Of a DNA stretch of 35,504 nucleotides, positions 27,946-35,504 are shown in pieces; positions within the stretch are counted from its first letter, which is position 1; every line of letters starts with the position of its first letter. Below the pieces are notes generated by a model that saw only the letters and a program-made list of their open reading frames with translations, did no database searches and was not told the origin of the DNA. Position numbers and translations under genes: made by a program. Origin of the DNA: an uncultured Clostridia bacterium (GTDB taxonomy: Bacteria > Bacillota > Clostridia > TANB77 > CAG-508); contig CANRCF010000015.1 in assembly GCA_947629045.1 (NCBI GenBank), positions 1 to 35,504 of the forward strand. Direction: 5' to 3'.

Positions 27946-28881
27946 TTATTTTTTTCTTCTATCAATTACATATGTACTTCCTAGAGTTGTTTTTGCTAGA
28001 TGCTTTACTTGTGCTGCAACCTCACCTATTTCTAGTACATTTTTAAATCTGCCTTTATCTGCTATTACAACACCTATTGAAATTGTTGTTAATGGAAATT
28101 GCTCTAAAATGCATTTTCTATTAGGTACTTCTAAATAGCCTTTTTCCAAATCTTCCTCATTGAAAAATTTTAAAACTCCTTTATCAAATTCTAAAATAAT
28201 ATTTTGACAAATTTCTTCACATTCTGTAAGTGATGTAATTGCTACAAAATCATCTCCACCAATATGACCTATAAAATTGTCTTCTTCAATATTTGACTCA
28301 GAGTTTAATATATGGTCTTGAATACATTTTGCAGTAAACTTTATTATTTCATCTCCTTTTAAAAATCCGTACATATCATTATATGCTTTAAAATTGTCTA
28401 AGTCGACATATAAAATAGCAAATTCTTCTTTATTTAATAGTCTTTTCTTCATTTCTGCGTGTATTTGTACATTTCCAGGTAAACCTGTAAGTGGGCTTAC
28501 TGTACGGTTTGTATCAAGCAAGCGAATTATATTTTTTACTGTATAATATAAATATTCGTCGTCGACTGGTGCCTTAATATAATGCTCTACGCATGATTTT
28601 AAAATTTCAATTCTATGTTCTTTTTCTTTGTTAGAAGAAATTACAATGATTGGTGTTATCGTGTTATCTTCATTTTTCCTAATTCGATTACATATTTCTA
28701 CCGAATTTTCATTTATTTCATCTTCGTTTATAATAATTAGTGAAGGAATATTTCTTAAAACATCTTCTAAGTCGGAGGTTTTAGCTTTCTTAAACTTATA
28801 TTCAGTTTCTTTTTTAAATAATTCTACAAGTTTATTTTTTAAATTATTTTTATCATCTATAATATAAATTTCTTGTGCCAT
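27946..28881 (-). CDS. Receiver-like plus GGDEF-domain regulator (GGDDF)
   Basis: 311 residues. The N-terminal half has a receiver-like fold (EIYIIDDKNNL, VCNRIR helix, IIVISSN, later APVDDEYL), but the expected phosphoacceptor strand reads SLIIINEDEINE, without an Asp at the usual place, so it may be a pseudo-receiver. The C-terminal GGDEF domain starts at DPLTG-like SPLTGLPGN, has LYVDLDNFKAYNDMYGF and the signature GGDDF in place of GGDEF, then TTISIGV. It may make cyclic-di-GMP or bind nucleotide. AGGAG before the ATG; the gene sits between the Ig-like protein and cwlD. Confidence 0.82.
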   Translation of the reverse strand: MAQEIYIIDDKNNLKNKLVELFKKETEYKFKKAKTSDLEDVLRNIPSLIIINEDEINENSVEICNRIRKNEDNTITPIIVISSNKEKEHRIEILKSCVEHYIKAPVDDEYLYYTVKNIIRLLDTNRTVSPLTGLPGNVQIHAEMKKRLLNKEEFAILYVDLDNFKAYNDMYGFLKGDEIIKFTAKCIQDHILNSESNIEEDNFIGHIGGDDFVAITSLTECEEICQNIILEFDKGVLKFFNEEDLEKGYLEVPNRKCILEQFPLTTISIGVVIADKGRFKNVLEIGEVAAQVKHLAKTTLGSTYVIDRRKK

Positions 28882-28917
28882 ATATTTTCTCCTTTTACTT
28901 TTGTATTTTAGCTTAAA

Positions 28918-29859
28918 TTAATACGAATATGGATATTGTATTTGTCCTGCCTGAGTTTTTGTGTAGCCATTAACATTTGTTACTGTTACAGAAATTATAT
29001 TCATTCCCTCTGTTAATGTATATTCTTGTGTATCTATTTCTTTTTGATTAATATTATCTACTGAAAATTCTTGTCCATTTAAGTTTATTTTTATACTTGA
29101 TACACCATCTTCATCTTTTACTTTTACATAGAATTTTCCACCTTGTAATAGTTGAATTTTAACCTCTGTATCTTCTGTTGTTGCAATAACTTCTTTTTCT
29201 ATTCGTTCTATATTTCCATTCATGTCTTCCGCTGTTATATAAATTTTTCTACTTCCAGGAGTTAATTCTACTTCACGTTCAAAGAAGGTTTGGCCTTCTC
29301 CATCTATATTTACTACAACTGCTTCCTCACCTTCCCAGTTGTAAGTAAGTGTTTTTAATGCTGAGTTATCTGTAACTATTATATTCATGGTTTTATTTCC
29401 ATGAGCAGTGTCTATTTTTATTTCAGGTTGTTTAATGTCCACACCATTTAATATATATTGTTTTGAATAATTTGATTGTTTTCCATTAATATCTTCAACC
29501 ATAATATATAAAGTGCTATCATACCCTAAAAGGGTAATACTTTCATTTGCTACGTTCGACCCTATTGGTAGTACAGTTTCTTCTCCGTTATCCCAGCGAT
29601 ATACAATTCTTGAAATATTTACATTATGCTGTACATTTAAGATTGCTTTATCATTTTCTCTATAAATTGTTACCTTAGGTGCATTATCAGGATTTTGAAT
29701 ACTAATATTTTCATAGACTGCATAGGAACCTCCACCTATTAATGCAATACCTAAAATTATCATAGCAACAGCGAAAAACCTAACAATTTTTTTAATTTCT
29801 ATTGGCCCACTTGTTTTATTTTTCTTTTTATTATTTTCTGTGGCAAGAATTTGATTCAT
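28918..29859 (-). CDS. Membrane-anchored protein with Ig-like repeats
   Basis: 313 residues: a cytoplasmic basic start, one membrane helix (about 29-50), then roughly three beta-rich Ig-like units outside the cell, each with a WDNGEE/WEGEEAVV-like turn and a strand such as LYIMVEDINGKQS, KIYITAEDMNGNIE and IISVTVTNVNGYT. These repeats resemble bacterial Ig-like or triple-tyrosine domains. Function unknown. 36 bases before the GGDEF gene and 94 after topA, same strand, likely one transcript. Confidence 0.65.
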   Translation of the reverse strand: MNQILATENNKKKNKTSGPIEIKKIVRFFAVAMIILGIALIGGGSYAVYENISIQNPDNAPKVTIYRENDKAILNVQHNVNISRIVYRWDNGEETVLPIGSNVANESITLLGYDSTLYIMVEDINGKQSNYSKQYILNGVDIKQPEIKIDTAHGNKTMNIIVTDNSALKTLTYNWEGEEAVVVNIDGEGQTFFEREVELTPGSRKIYITAEDMNGNIERIEKEVIATTEDTEVKIQLLQGGKFYVKVKDEDGVSSIKINLNGQEFSVDNINQKEIDTQEYTLTEGMNIISVTVTNVNGYTKTQAGQIQYPYSY

Positions 29860-29953
29860 TTAATTTTTCCTTTCTTTTCCTAAGTATTATATCTATAAAA
29901 AATTATAGCATAACCATTTTTTAAAGTAAATAATTAAATTTAAGTTTTATAAT

Positions 29954-32119
29954 TTACTTCTTTTTAGATTTAGTTGTAGTCTTTTTTACTGTTGTTGATT
30001 TTTTTGCAGTTTTATTATTCGTTTTAGTTACACTTTTTTGAGCAGTTGTTCTTTTTGTCGTTTTCATATTTGTGCTCTTTGAATTCTTTTTTGCAGTCCT
30101 TCTTCTTGTAGTCTTTTTAGGTTTTTCTCCCGGTACCCACTTTTCACCTTTTTTAGGCACATTCCATGAAATATATTCACAAGATTTTGGGTTGTTCTCA
30201 CAAATATAATATTTTTTACCTCTTTTTGTTTTTCTTACTTGTACTTTTCCTCCACAAACTGGGCATGGTACATCAACTGTTTCTACTAGTGGCTTAGCAT
30301 TTTTACATTCTGGATATCCAGGGCACGCTAAAAATTTACCATATCTGCCATATTTAATTACCATCATTCTTCCGCATTTTTCACATGGTACATCTGATAC
30401 TTCTTCTACTAATTTTACATGCTCTAATTCTTTTTCTACTTTTTCTACTTGTTTTTCAAAAGGTCCATAGAACTCACGAATTACTTGTTTCCATGGTTCT
30501 TTTCCTTCTGCTATTTCATCAAATTCCTTTTCAATTTTTGCTGTAAATTCTACATTTACTACATCTTTAAAGTTTTCAACTAATAGTTGATTTACAATTT
30601 TGCCTAAATCTGTTGGTACTAATTGCTTTTGCTCTTTTTGAATGTATCTTCTTTCTAGAATTGTTGTTATTGTTGGTGAATAAGTACTTGGCCTTCCTAT
30701 TTCTTTTTCTTCTAAGGCTTTTACTAAGCTTGCCTCTGTGTACCTTGCTGGTGGCTCAGTAAAACTTTGCTTTGGTTCTAACTTTTGTTTTTTTACTTCT
30801 TCTCCAACTTCTAACTCTGGAATTGAAACATCGTCTTCTTCTTTTTCGTTTTCTACTGTTTCTACATATAAAGTCATAAAGCCTTTGAATTTAAGTGTTT
30901 GACCACTTGCTTTAAATAAATAGTCATTTACATTTATATCTAGTGATACTGTATCATAAACTGCTTGTGACATTTGGCTTGCAATGAATCTGTTATATAT
31001 CAAGCGATATAACTTATATTGCTCTGGTGATAAATACCCCTTTATATCTTCTGGGTCTAAATCTACATATGTTGGTCTTATTGCTTCATGTGCATCTTGT
31101 GCATTCTGATTTGTTCTATAATAACGATTTTCGTAGTAACTTTTGCCATATTTCTTAGTAATTTGCTCCTTTGCAGCACTTCTTGCTTCTTCTGATATTC
31201 TAATAGAATCTGTTCTCATGTAAGTAATTAAACCTACTGTTCCTCTTTCTCCTACATGTACCCCTTCATACAAGCCTTGTGCAACTGACATTGTTCTTTT
31301 TAAAGTAAAGCCTAGTTTTCTAGATGCTTCTTGTTGCATTGTACTTGTTGTAAATGGTGGTGCTGGTGTTCTTTTCTTTTCACCTTTTTTAATGTTAGTT
31401 ACAATATATTTTCCGTTTTCAATTTGCTCTAAAATTTCATTTACTTCATTTTCTTTATGAAGTTCTTGTTTTTTACCATTTTTGCCATAAAAGGTTGCTG
31501 AAAATGATTTCTTAGTTTTTTTGTCTTGAAGCTTAGCATATATGTTCCAATATTCTTCTGGAATAAATTTTTCTATTTCTTCTTCTCTATCTACAATTAG
31601 TTTTACTGCAACTGACTGCACTCTTCCTGCAGATAAGCCTCTTTTTACTTTTTTCCAAAGTACTGGGCTCATTTTATAACCTACTATTCTGTCTAGTACA
31701 CGTCTTGCTTGTTGTGCATCTGTTAAATTCATATCTATTTTTCTTGGTTTTTGGATTGAATTTTTTACTGTTTCTTTAGTTATTTCATTGAATGTAACTC
31801 TACAATTACTATCTTCTGGAATTTCTAATATATGTGCTAAATGCCATGCAATAGCTTCTCCCTCACGATCAGGGTCAGTTGCTAGATATACGTTTTTCGC
31901 TTCTTTTGCTTCTTTTTTTAGTTTATTTATTAAATCTCCTTTGCCACGAATGTTAATATATTCTGGCTCAAAGTCTTGTTCTATTTTTATTCCCATTTTA
32001 GATTTTGGTAAGTCGCGAATGTGCCCCATAGATGCCATTACTTTTGTATTTCCACCTAAGAATTTTTTTATAGTGTTTGCCTTAGCTGGTGACTCAACAA
32101 TAATTAACTTATCTGTCAT
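29954..32119 (-). CDS. topA: DNA topoisomerase I
   Basis: Type IA topoisomerase, 721 residues, relaxes negative supercoils. Toprim domain LIIVESPAKANTIKKFLG and DPDREGEAIAWHL; catalytic Tyr (about residue 298) in GLITYMRTDS; IGRPSTYSPTI; two Cys4 zinc ribbons (CEKCGRMMVIKYGRYGKFLACPGYPEC and CPVCGGKV through the last CENNPKSC); a Lys/Thr-rich basic tail of about 60 residues. No good ribosome site lies at the normal distance from the ATG; AAAGGAG is about 40 bases upstream and precedes the tiny frame GTG CAA TTT TAA, with a palindrome TGCAATTTAAAATTGCA between. The start may be used by reinitiation or be controlled. Confidence 0.96.
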   Translation of the reverse strand: MTDKLIIVESPAKANTIKKFLGGNTKVMASMGHIRDLPKSKMGIKIEQDFEPEYINIRGKGDLINKLKKEAKEAKNVYLATDPDREGEAIAWHLAHILEIPEDSNCRVTFNEITKETVKNSIQKPRKIDMNLTDAQQARRVLDRIVGYKMSPVLWKKVKRGLSAGRVQSVAVKLIVDREEEIEKFIPEEYWNIYAKLQDKKTKKSFSATFYGKNGKKQELHKENEVNEILEQIENGKYIVTNIKKGEKKRTPAPPFTTSTMQQEASRKLGFTLKRTMSVAQGLYEGVHVGERGTVGLITYMRTDSIRISEEARSAAKEQITKKYGKSYYENRYYRTNQNAQDAHEAIRPTYVDLDPEDIKGYLSPEQYKLYRLIYNRFIASQMSQAVYDTVSLDINVNDYLFKASGQTLKFKGFMTLYVETVENEKEEDDVSIPELEVGEEVKKQKLEPKQSFTEPPARYTEASLVKALEEKEIGRPSTYSPTITTILERRYIQKEQKQLVPTDLGKIVNQLLVENFKDVVNVEFTAKIEKEFDEIAEGKEPWKQVIREFYGPFEKQVEKVEKELEHVKLVEEVSDVPCEKCGRMMVIKYGRYGKFLACPGYPECKNAKPLVETVDVPCPVCGGKVQVRKTKRGKKYYICENNPKSCEYISWNVPKKGEKWVPGEKPKKTTRRRTAKKNSKSTNMKTTKRTTAQKSVTKTNNKTAKKSTTVKKTTTKSKKK

Positions 32120-32185
32120 AATCTTTTTATATAATGCAATTTAAAATTGCACTATATTCTCCTTTCTAAGTTTAGACTATATAGT

Positions 32186-32214
32186 ATAATAGCTTAATTT
32201 AATCTATTTTGCAA
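32186..32214 (-). promoter_or_regulatory. Sigma-A type promoter of topA
   Basis: TTGCAA and TATTAT on the minus strand, 17 bases apart, about 65 bases upstream of topA. Confidence 0.65.
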
Positions 32215-32298
32215 GCTTTTTTTATTTTTATTTTCGACTGATTTATATATTGCAAATTATATTTGGCTTTTAACTTTGCTATTTATAACATGAAAAAA

Positions 32299-32354
32299 GA
32301 ACATTTCTTTTTAGTATATACTACCGAAAAGTAAATGTTCCTTCATCACTTATT
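32299..32354 (-). repeat. Conserved hairpin repeat, copy 1
   Basis: On the minus strand a fixed leader AATAAGTGATGAAG runs into a hairpin whose 5' arm begins GAACATTTACTTTT and whose 3' arm ends AATGTTC, followed by TTTTTTC. The first 28 bases (32327-32354) are identical to 35368-35395, while the rest of the stem differs but still pairs. It stands just 3' of the Rpn remnant and can act as its terminator. Confidence 0.65.
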
Positions 32355-32378
32355 CAAAAAATATCTTTTGACACTATA

Positions 32379-32654
32379 TTAATTTAATATTTCTTCTTTT
32401 TTTAATCCAGTAATTCTTATAATTGTTTCTACACTTATTCCTTCTTGTAACATCTTCTTGGCATCTTCTAATTTTGCCTTCTTCTCTCCTTCTTTTATTC
32501 CTTCCTTTTTGCCATCTCTTCTTGCTTCATACATTCTTTGTTCTTGGTCCATTCTCTCTATTTCTGCTTTTAATGCCATTCTTCTTAATATATCATTTCT
32601 ACTTATTTCATCTAACTCTTCTTTCGCTTCTTTTATATTTTCATTATTCTCCAT
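32379..32654 (-). pseudogene. C-terminal remnant of an Rpn/PD-(D/E)XK transposase-like nuclease
   Basis: The 91 residues match the C-terminal tail of Rpn-family recombination-promoting nucleases: MENNENIKEAKEELDEISRND, a coil with KKEGIKEGEKKAKLEDAKKMLQEG, and the final ISVETIIRITGLKKEEI. In the same frame, upstream of the ATG, LLKNPEDAEVKRI of the family can still be read before a stop; the nuclease domain itself is absent. The truncation is not at a CGG, so it is different in kind from the recoded genes. A GGAGG lies 11 bases before the ATG, so the remnant could be made. It is a sign of past mobile-element activity. Confidence 0.7.
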
Positions 32655-32852
32655 TATTCTTTTTACCTCCGCATCTTCTGGATTTTTTAAGAGATAACCT
32701 TAGATAAAATTGTATTTGAATTAAAACTTTTTTATTAATGCCTTTCGGCTAGAAATATATTATGAAAACATTATATTAGCTTTTTTACTAAATTGCAAGA
32801 AAAACATTTCGACATATTTTTACATTTTTTTACAATTATATATATCATAAAG

Positions 32853-32890
32853 AAAAAAAGCTAAATTACAAATAAATCGTAACTTAGCTT
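32853..32890 (-). terminator. Second terminator after the pilin/SUMF gene
   Basis: AAGCTAAGTTAC pairs with GTAATTTAGCTT with one mismatch, followed by seven T on the minus strand. The 410-base space 32655-33064 holds this, the next terminator, and the edge of the Rpn remnant; I see no gene in it. Confidence 0.8.
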
Positions 32891-32933
32891 ATCTAAATTA
32901 AATATTAAATTATAAAAGATAGATTCATTTTCA

Positions 32934-32986
32934 TAAAAAATACCTCCATATGATTTATTTATTGTATCATAAGGAAGTATTTTTTT
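32934..32986. terminator. First terminator after the pilin/SUMF gene
   Basis: A 15-bp stem (ATACTTCCTTATGAT with ATCATATGGAGGTAT, one wobble and one mismatch) followed by six T on the minus strand; T-rich on the other side as well. Confidence 0.75.
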
Positions 32987-33064
32987 AAATACTTTTCAAA
33001 TTACACAAAATCTTTTACACTCTCGAATTTGGCGAATTAAAGGGAACAAGGAAAGTCTAAAGTG

Positions 33065-34792
33065 TTACGGACAAAGCACCGTACGGAACCCGTCGGAACT
33101 GTGGATACCGCCATTACTGCAGTTAGAACAGAACTTTCCCGCATGAACTTTTTCCATGTAATTTCCACCGCGTACTAAGAATGGACCGTTCGACCAGCAT
33201 ATAACGGAATAGTCATCAAACCATCCTGTAGAGCCAGTTATAACTTCTTTTACTGCATCACCTGTTCTGCTTACTTTATATATTGTTGTATTATCATTAT
33301 AATTTGTAGTTCCGTTTTCATATGCTGTTGCGTATTTTGTACTTATATATTCATAGCCACTTCCATCTTCTGTTGATGGTATATTACTTTTTGTTTCTTT
33401 TGTTAAGTATAATCCCATGTTTAAATCCGTTAATTTTGAACTATCTCCTTTTTTATCATAAGATGCTACATATTCCCATGATCCACCGCTCATATCGTAT
33501 ATTCCATATATATTTCCTGTTGTACTTGCATGTGCGCCTATTTCTGTATTATATGCGTTTGTTGTTTTGCTAGCAGGACTTGCCGTCCCTCCAACAGCTC
33601 CTCCGCCATTTCCTGTTATATAGCTAGAACTATTGTTTATATCTATTTCATGTCCATTTCTTCCATAAGCACTTTGTGTTAGAAAAGCTACTGCTCCCCA
33701 CTCACTATTTTTTACTAAATGGCTATTCATATAACTTGTATGCGTATATTCTGTTCCACCTGAATTGATTATTTCTTTCATTCCAACATAACCATATTTT
33801 GCATTTCTACTTGCTTGGTACATTGCTCCAATTGTAATTTCTCTTAAACTTGGTACGCCTGGCACACTTTTTAATTCATTAGAATCATCATCTATTTTTT
33901 CACTATCTTCTGACATCTCATATTTTGCAAACCAGAAACCTGCTAAATCTTTATCCCATCCTCCATTATCAAAGTTGTTTTCTCTATTGTCCATAAATGC
34001 TGGATGTACTATATATTTATTTCCATTATATGCTACTGTTTCTATTCCTTCATCTAACTTATATTTTAAGTTTCCGGCTTTATCATACATTCCCCATCCA
34101 TCATAATATCCGGTTGGCTCTTGTTCTTCTATATTTTCTTCACTTTCATAATATGTTATTCTATATGCATATCTTGGTATCCATACAAAATAACTTCCAT
34201 TTGCTGTTATCGCATTTGCCCATCTACTCATTTTTGTATCATCTGTTCCTTCTGCTTTTCGATAATTATACCATTCTGCATTTGACCATGTTTTTTCTTC
34301 ACTTTCTGTTTCTTCTTCCCATTTTGCACTTTTATCTTCTACTGTTTGTTTTTCTGTCCATTTTACTTTTGTCATACTTTCTTCTTGTCCATCATCATTT
34401 TTTGCACTTAATATTGGTTCATTTGGTACTGCTTTTACTTTATTATTTGTATCTAACCATATTACATCTATTGTTCCATAGTTTGTTTCAAATGTTACTT
34501 TTTCATCTTCTTCTTTTGATTTTAATGGTGATTTTATTCCCGCTACTGAATCTTTTATTAAGTCTCCTAATTCTTCTATTTCTTCTTTATCATTTTTAAC
34601 TGCCTCATTTGTTTTGTCAGCTGCTTCTTTTGCTAATTGTAATATTCCATTATCTCCAAATACCACTGTTATAGTTACTCCCGCCAAAATCAAAAGCACT
34701 ACAATTGTTACTACAAGTGCTATTAAAGTTATACCTTTAATTCTTCCTGTATTTTGCTTTTGCACTTTCTTTGTGTTATTTTGTTCTTTCAT
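33065..34792 (-). CDS. Pilin-like anchored SUMF1/C-type-lectin protein, possible DGR target
   Basis: 575 residues. Residues about 17-45 are a type IV pilin-like segment (RIKGITLIALVVTIVVLLILAG), then a Glu/Lys-rich stalk, then from about 190 a formylglycine-generating-enzyme-like/C-type-lectin-fold domain: GSYFVWIPRYAYRI, YDGWGMYDKAGN, FWFAKYEM, EWGAVAFLTQSAYG, NIYGIYDMSGGSWEYVAS, and at the very end VRGGNYMEKVHAGKFC and SDGFRTVLCP. This fold is the usual target protein of diversity-generating retroelements. The last 100 bases are far richer in G+C than the rest of the gene. Surface display is inferred from the pilin segment. No reverse transcriptase or template repeat lies in this window. 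Ribosome site GGAAGG; two terminators follow. Confidence 0.78.
   Translation of the reverse strand: MKEQNNTKKVQKQNTGRIKGITLIALVVTIVVLLILAGVTITVVFGDNGILQLAKEAADKTNEAVKNDKEEIEELGDLIKDSVAGIKSPLKSKEEDEKVTFETNYGTIDVIWLDTNNKVKAVPNEPILSAKNDDGQEESMTKVKWTEKQTVEDKSAKWEEETESEEKTWSNAEWYNYRKAEGTDDTKMSRWANAITANGSYFVWIPRYAYRITYYESEENIEEQEPTGYYDGWGMYDKAGNLKYKLDEGIETVAYNGNKYIVHPAFMDNRENNFDNGGWDKDLAGFWFAKYEMSEDSEKIDDDSNELKSVPGVPSLREITIGAMYQASRNAKYGYVGMKEIINSGGTEYTHTSYMNSHLVKNSEWGAVAFLTQSAYGRNGHEIDINNSSSYITGNGGGAVGGTASPASKTTNAYNTEIGAHASTTGNIYGIYDMSGGSWEYVASYDKKGDSSKLTDLNMGLYLTKETKSNIPSTEDGSGYEYISTKYATAYENGTTNYNDNTTIYKVSRTGDAVKEVITGSTGWFDDYSVICWSNGPFLVRGGNYMEKVHAGKFCSNCSNGGIHSSDGFRTVLCP
33068..33172 (-). other. 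DGR-like variable region candidate
   Basis: The C-terminal codons from TTC (33133) to GAC (33092) are 14 in a row ending in C or T (TTC TGT TCT AAC TGC AGT, and so on), as expected if AAY codons in a template were mutated at adenines. The stretch 33068-33140 is about 54 percent G+C by count, roughly double its surroundings, and sits before GFRTVLCP at the end of a C-type-lectin-like domain. No template repeat was found here. Confidence 0.45.
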
Positions 34793-34928
34793 CTTCTCTT
34801 TTCCTTCCTTCTTTTTAATTTTTTTATATTTTTATTAACCTTTAATTTAATAAATTTAAGCAATTAATAGATTTTATTTTTATTATTTAGAAAGTTTTAT
34901 TTATTAAATTAAAAATATTAAAATCTGT

Positions 34929-35140
34929 TTATAGACAGCAAAAAGGACAGGCTACTTTATTTATATAAAATAGTCTATCCCTCTTATTATTTATATCTTT
35001 TAAATTATTTCCTTTTTTATTATTTTTTTCTTCTACTAAAACACTAGCTATTCTTTCAAATAGCTTTGTCTCTTTTTTATTTAAATTACGGCTCTCTCTC
35101 TCTCTCTCTCTCTAGAGCCACAAGCATTTTTACTTTTCAT
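34929..35140 (-). CDS. Candidate phase-variable small ORF with (AG)11 tract
   Basis: AAGGAG stands seven bases before ATG AAA AGT AAA AAT GCT TGT GGC TCT, followed by eleven AG units. With 11 units the frame stops after 19 residues (35081). Removing one unit, or adding two, opens a frame of about 69 residues (NKKETKLFERIASVLVEEKNN region, ending VACPFCCL) that stops at 34929. This is the arrangement of a contingency locus with the present copy in the OFF state. The end of the open frame passes through a terminator hairpin, so the coding claim is tentative. No family recognised. Confidence 0.35.
34940..34980 (-). terminator. Terminator-like hairpin 3' of the AG-repeat ORF
   Basis: GGATAGACTATTTTAT pairs with ATAAAGTAGCCTGTCC, 16 bp with G-U pairs, followed on the minus strand by five T. 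Confidence 0.7.
35092..35113. repeat. Dinucleotide microsatellite (CT)11
   Basis: Eleven CT units bounded by GG and AGAGCC, so that the tract ends also form a GGCTCT/AGAGCC inverted repeat. It is the only long simple repeat in the window. Confidence 0.95.
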
Positions 35141-35339
35141 CTGTTTTTCTCCTTTTCTTTTGTTTGTACCTTCTAGTAGCTTTGTTAATTCGTTTATAAT
35201 TAAATCATATTTTAAATTTAATGTAAATAGATTTTTAAAATTTCTTTATGGTATTTGTTTCATCGCATTTAACTATCTGTCTATATTAATAGGTAGATTT
35301 ATAAAAGTTATAACTTTATATGTTTAATAAATAAGAAAA

Positions 35340-35395
35340 GAACATTGGCTTTTAATCATATAAGATTAAAAGTAAATGTTCCTTCATCACTTATT
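35340..35395 (-). repeat. Conserved hairpin repeat, copy 2
   Basis: Same fixed leader AATAAGTGATGAAG and GAACATTTACTTTT as copy 1 at 32299-32354; the inner stem is a different but still paired AATC/GATT sequence, and the 3' arm ends AATGTTC before TTTTC. No gene is visible between it and the right edge. The 712 bases from 34793 to the edge otherwise hold only the AG-repeat ORF and terminators. Confidence 0.65.
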
Positions 35396-35463
35396 GTGAA
35401 TTTTAAATTTTTAACTACTATTTTATACGGAAGTTTGACACTTTTATGAAACAAAATTTGATG

Positions 35464-35490
35464 TAAGCATTAAAAATGCTTAATTTTTTT
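35464..35490 (+). terminator. Short hairpin with T-run near the right edge
   Basis: TAAGCATT pairs with AATGCTTA around AAA, then seven T on the plus strand. No plus-strand gene precedes it, so its role is unclear. Confidence 0.4.
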
Positions 35491-35504
35491 GTCAATTTTT
35501 TCAT

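Noticed and set aside
32379..32700. Rpn remnant as a seventh CGG-recoded gene
   Set aside because: The CGG just upstream (GAT GCG GAG) is out of frame, and the nuclease domain is absent in all frames, so this is a true truncation.
33997..34599. Plus-strand 200-codon frame opposite the pilin/SUMF gene
   Set aside because: Almost wholly Leu, Phe, His and Tyr; shadow of Glu/Lys/Asn-rich coding sequence.
1..35504. tRNA, rRNA, CRISPR arrays or a complete insertion sequence
   Set aside because: No cloverleaf, spaced repeat array or transposase other than the short Rpn remnant could be recognised by reading both strands.

Overview
The window is strongly A+T-rich DNA with the gene set of an anaerobic, low-GC Gram-positive bacterium, most likely an uncultured Clostridia. 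The grounds are WalRK, MinDE, RicT, an EndoA-type MazF, a spore-type amidase CwlD, a GerS-like protein and a four-subunit ferredoxin-dependent 2-oxoacid oxidoreductase. Nearly all genes lie on the minus strand; only the oxidoreductase operon is on the plus strand.

Layout, left to right. 188-5364 (minus): mazF, a GerS-like membrane protein, a tRNA-dihydrouridine synthase, rodA, minE with a long charged tail, and minD. 5591-7988 (minus): a pseudopilin-like LamG protein and CCA-adding enzyme. 8520-11571 (plus): porC-porD-porA-porB behind a clear promoter. 11706-16905 (minus): ferredoxin, ricT, holB, lepB, walK, walR. 17226-26372 (minus): a DUF4870-like protein and a 2.9-kilo-residue cyclic beta-1,2-glucan synthase with a hairpin leader. 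26627-32119 (minus): two tiny membrane ORFs, cwlD, a diguanylate-cyclase-like regulator, an Ig-like membrane protein, topA. 32379-35504: an Rpn-nuclease remnant, a pilin-anchored SUMF/C-type-lectin protein whose 3' end looks like a diversity-generating-retroelement variable region, and a dinucleotide-repeat ORF.

Main discovery candidate: three otherwise normal genes (dus, cgs, cwlD) are each broken twice by a +1 shift. All six breaks are the same event: an in-frame CGG followed by A or T, where skipping the C gives a glycine codon (GGA or GGT) and restores the conserved protein. I read every other CGG in the coding regions of the window and found none in frame, although more than fifty occur in the other two phases of intact genes. 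This points to genome-wide programmed +1 frameshifting, or four-base decoding, at CGG, probably because CGG has become an unassigned codon. It is not a triplet reassignment, and it does not look like pseudogene decay.

Secondary candidates are a family of intergenic hairpins with copy-specific perfect arms around a conserved core (6584-6693, 8254-8400), a conserved 28-nt hairpin half present twice (32299-32354, 35340-35395), an (AG)11 phase-variable ORF, a DGR-like variable region, and a terminator-like leader that covers the ribosome site of the glucan synthase. GerS-like protein and CwlD, partners in C. difficile spore cortex modification, both occur here. I saw no tRNA, rRNA, CRISPR array or complete insertion sequence.
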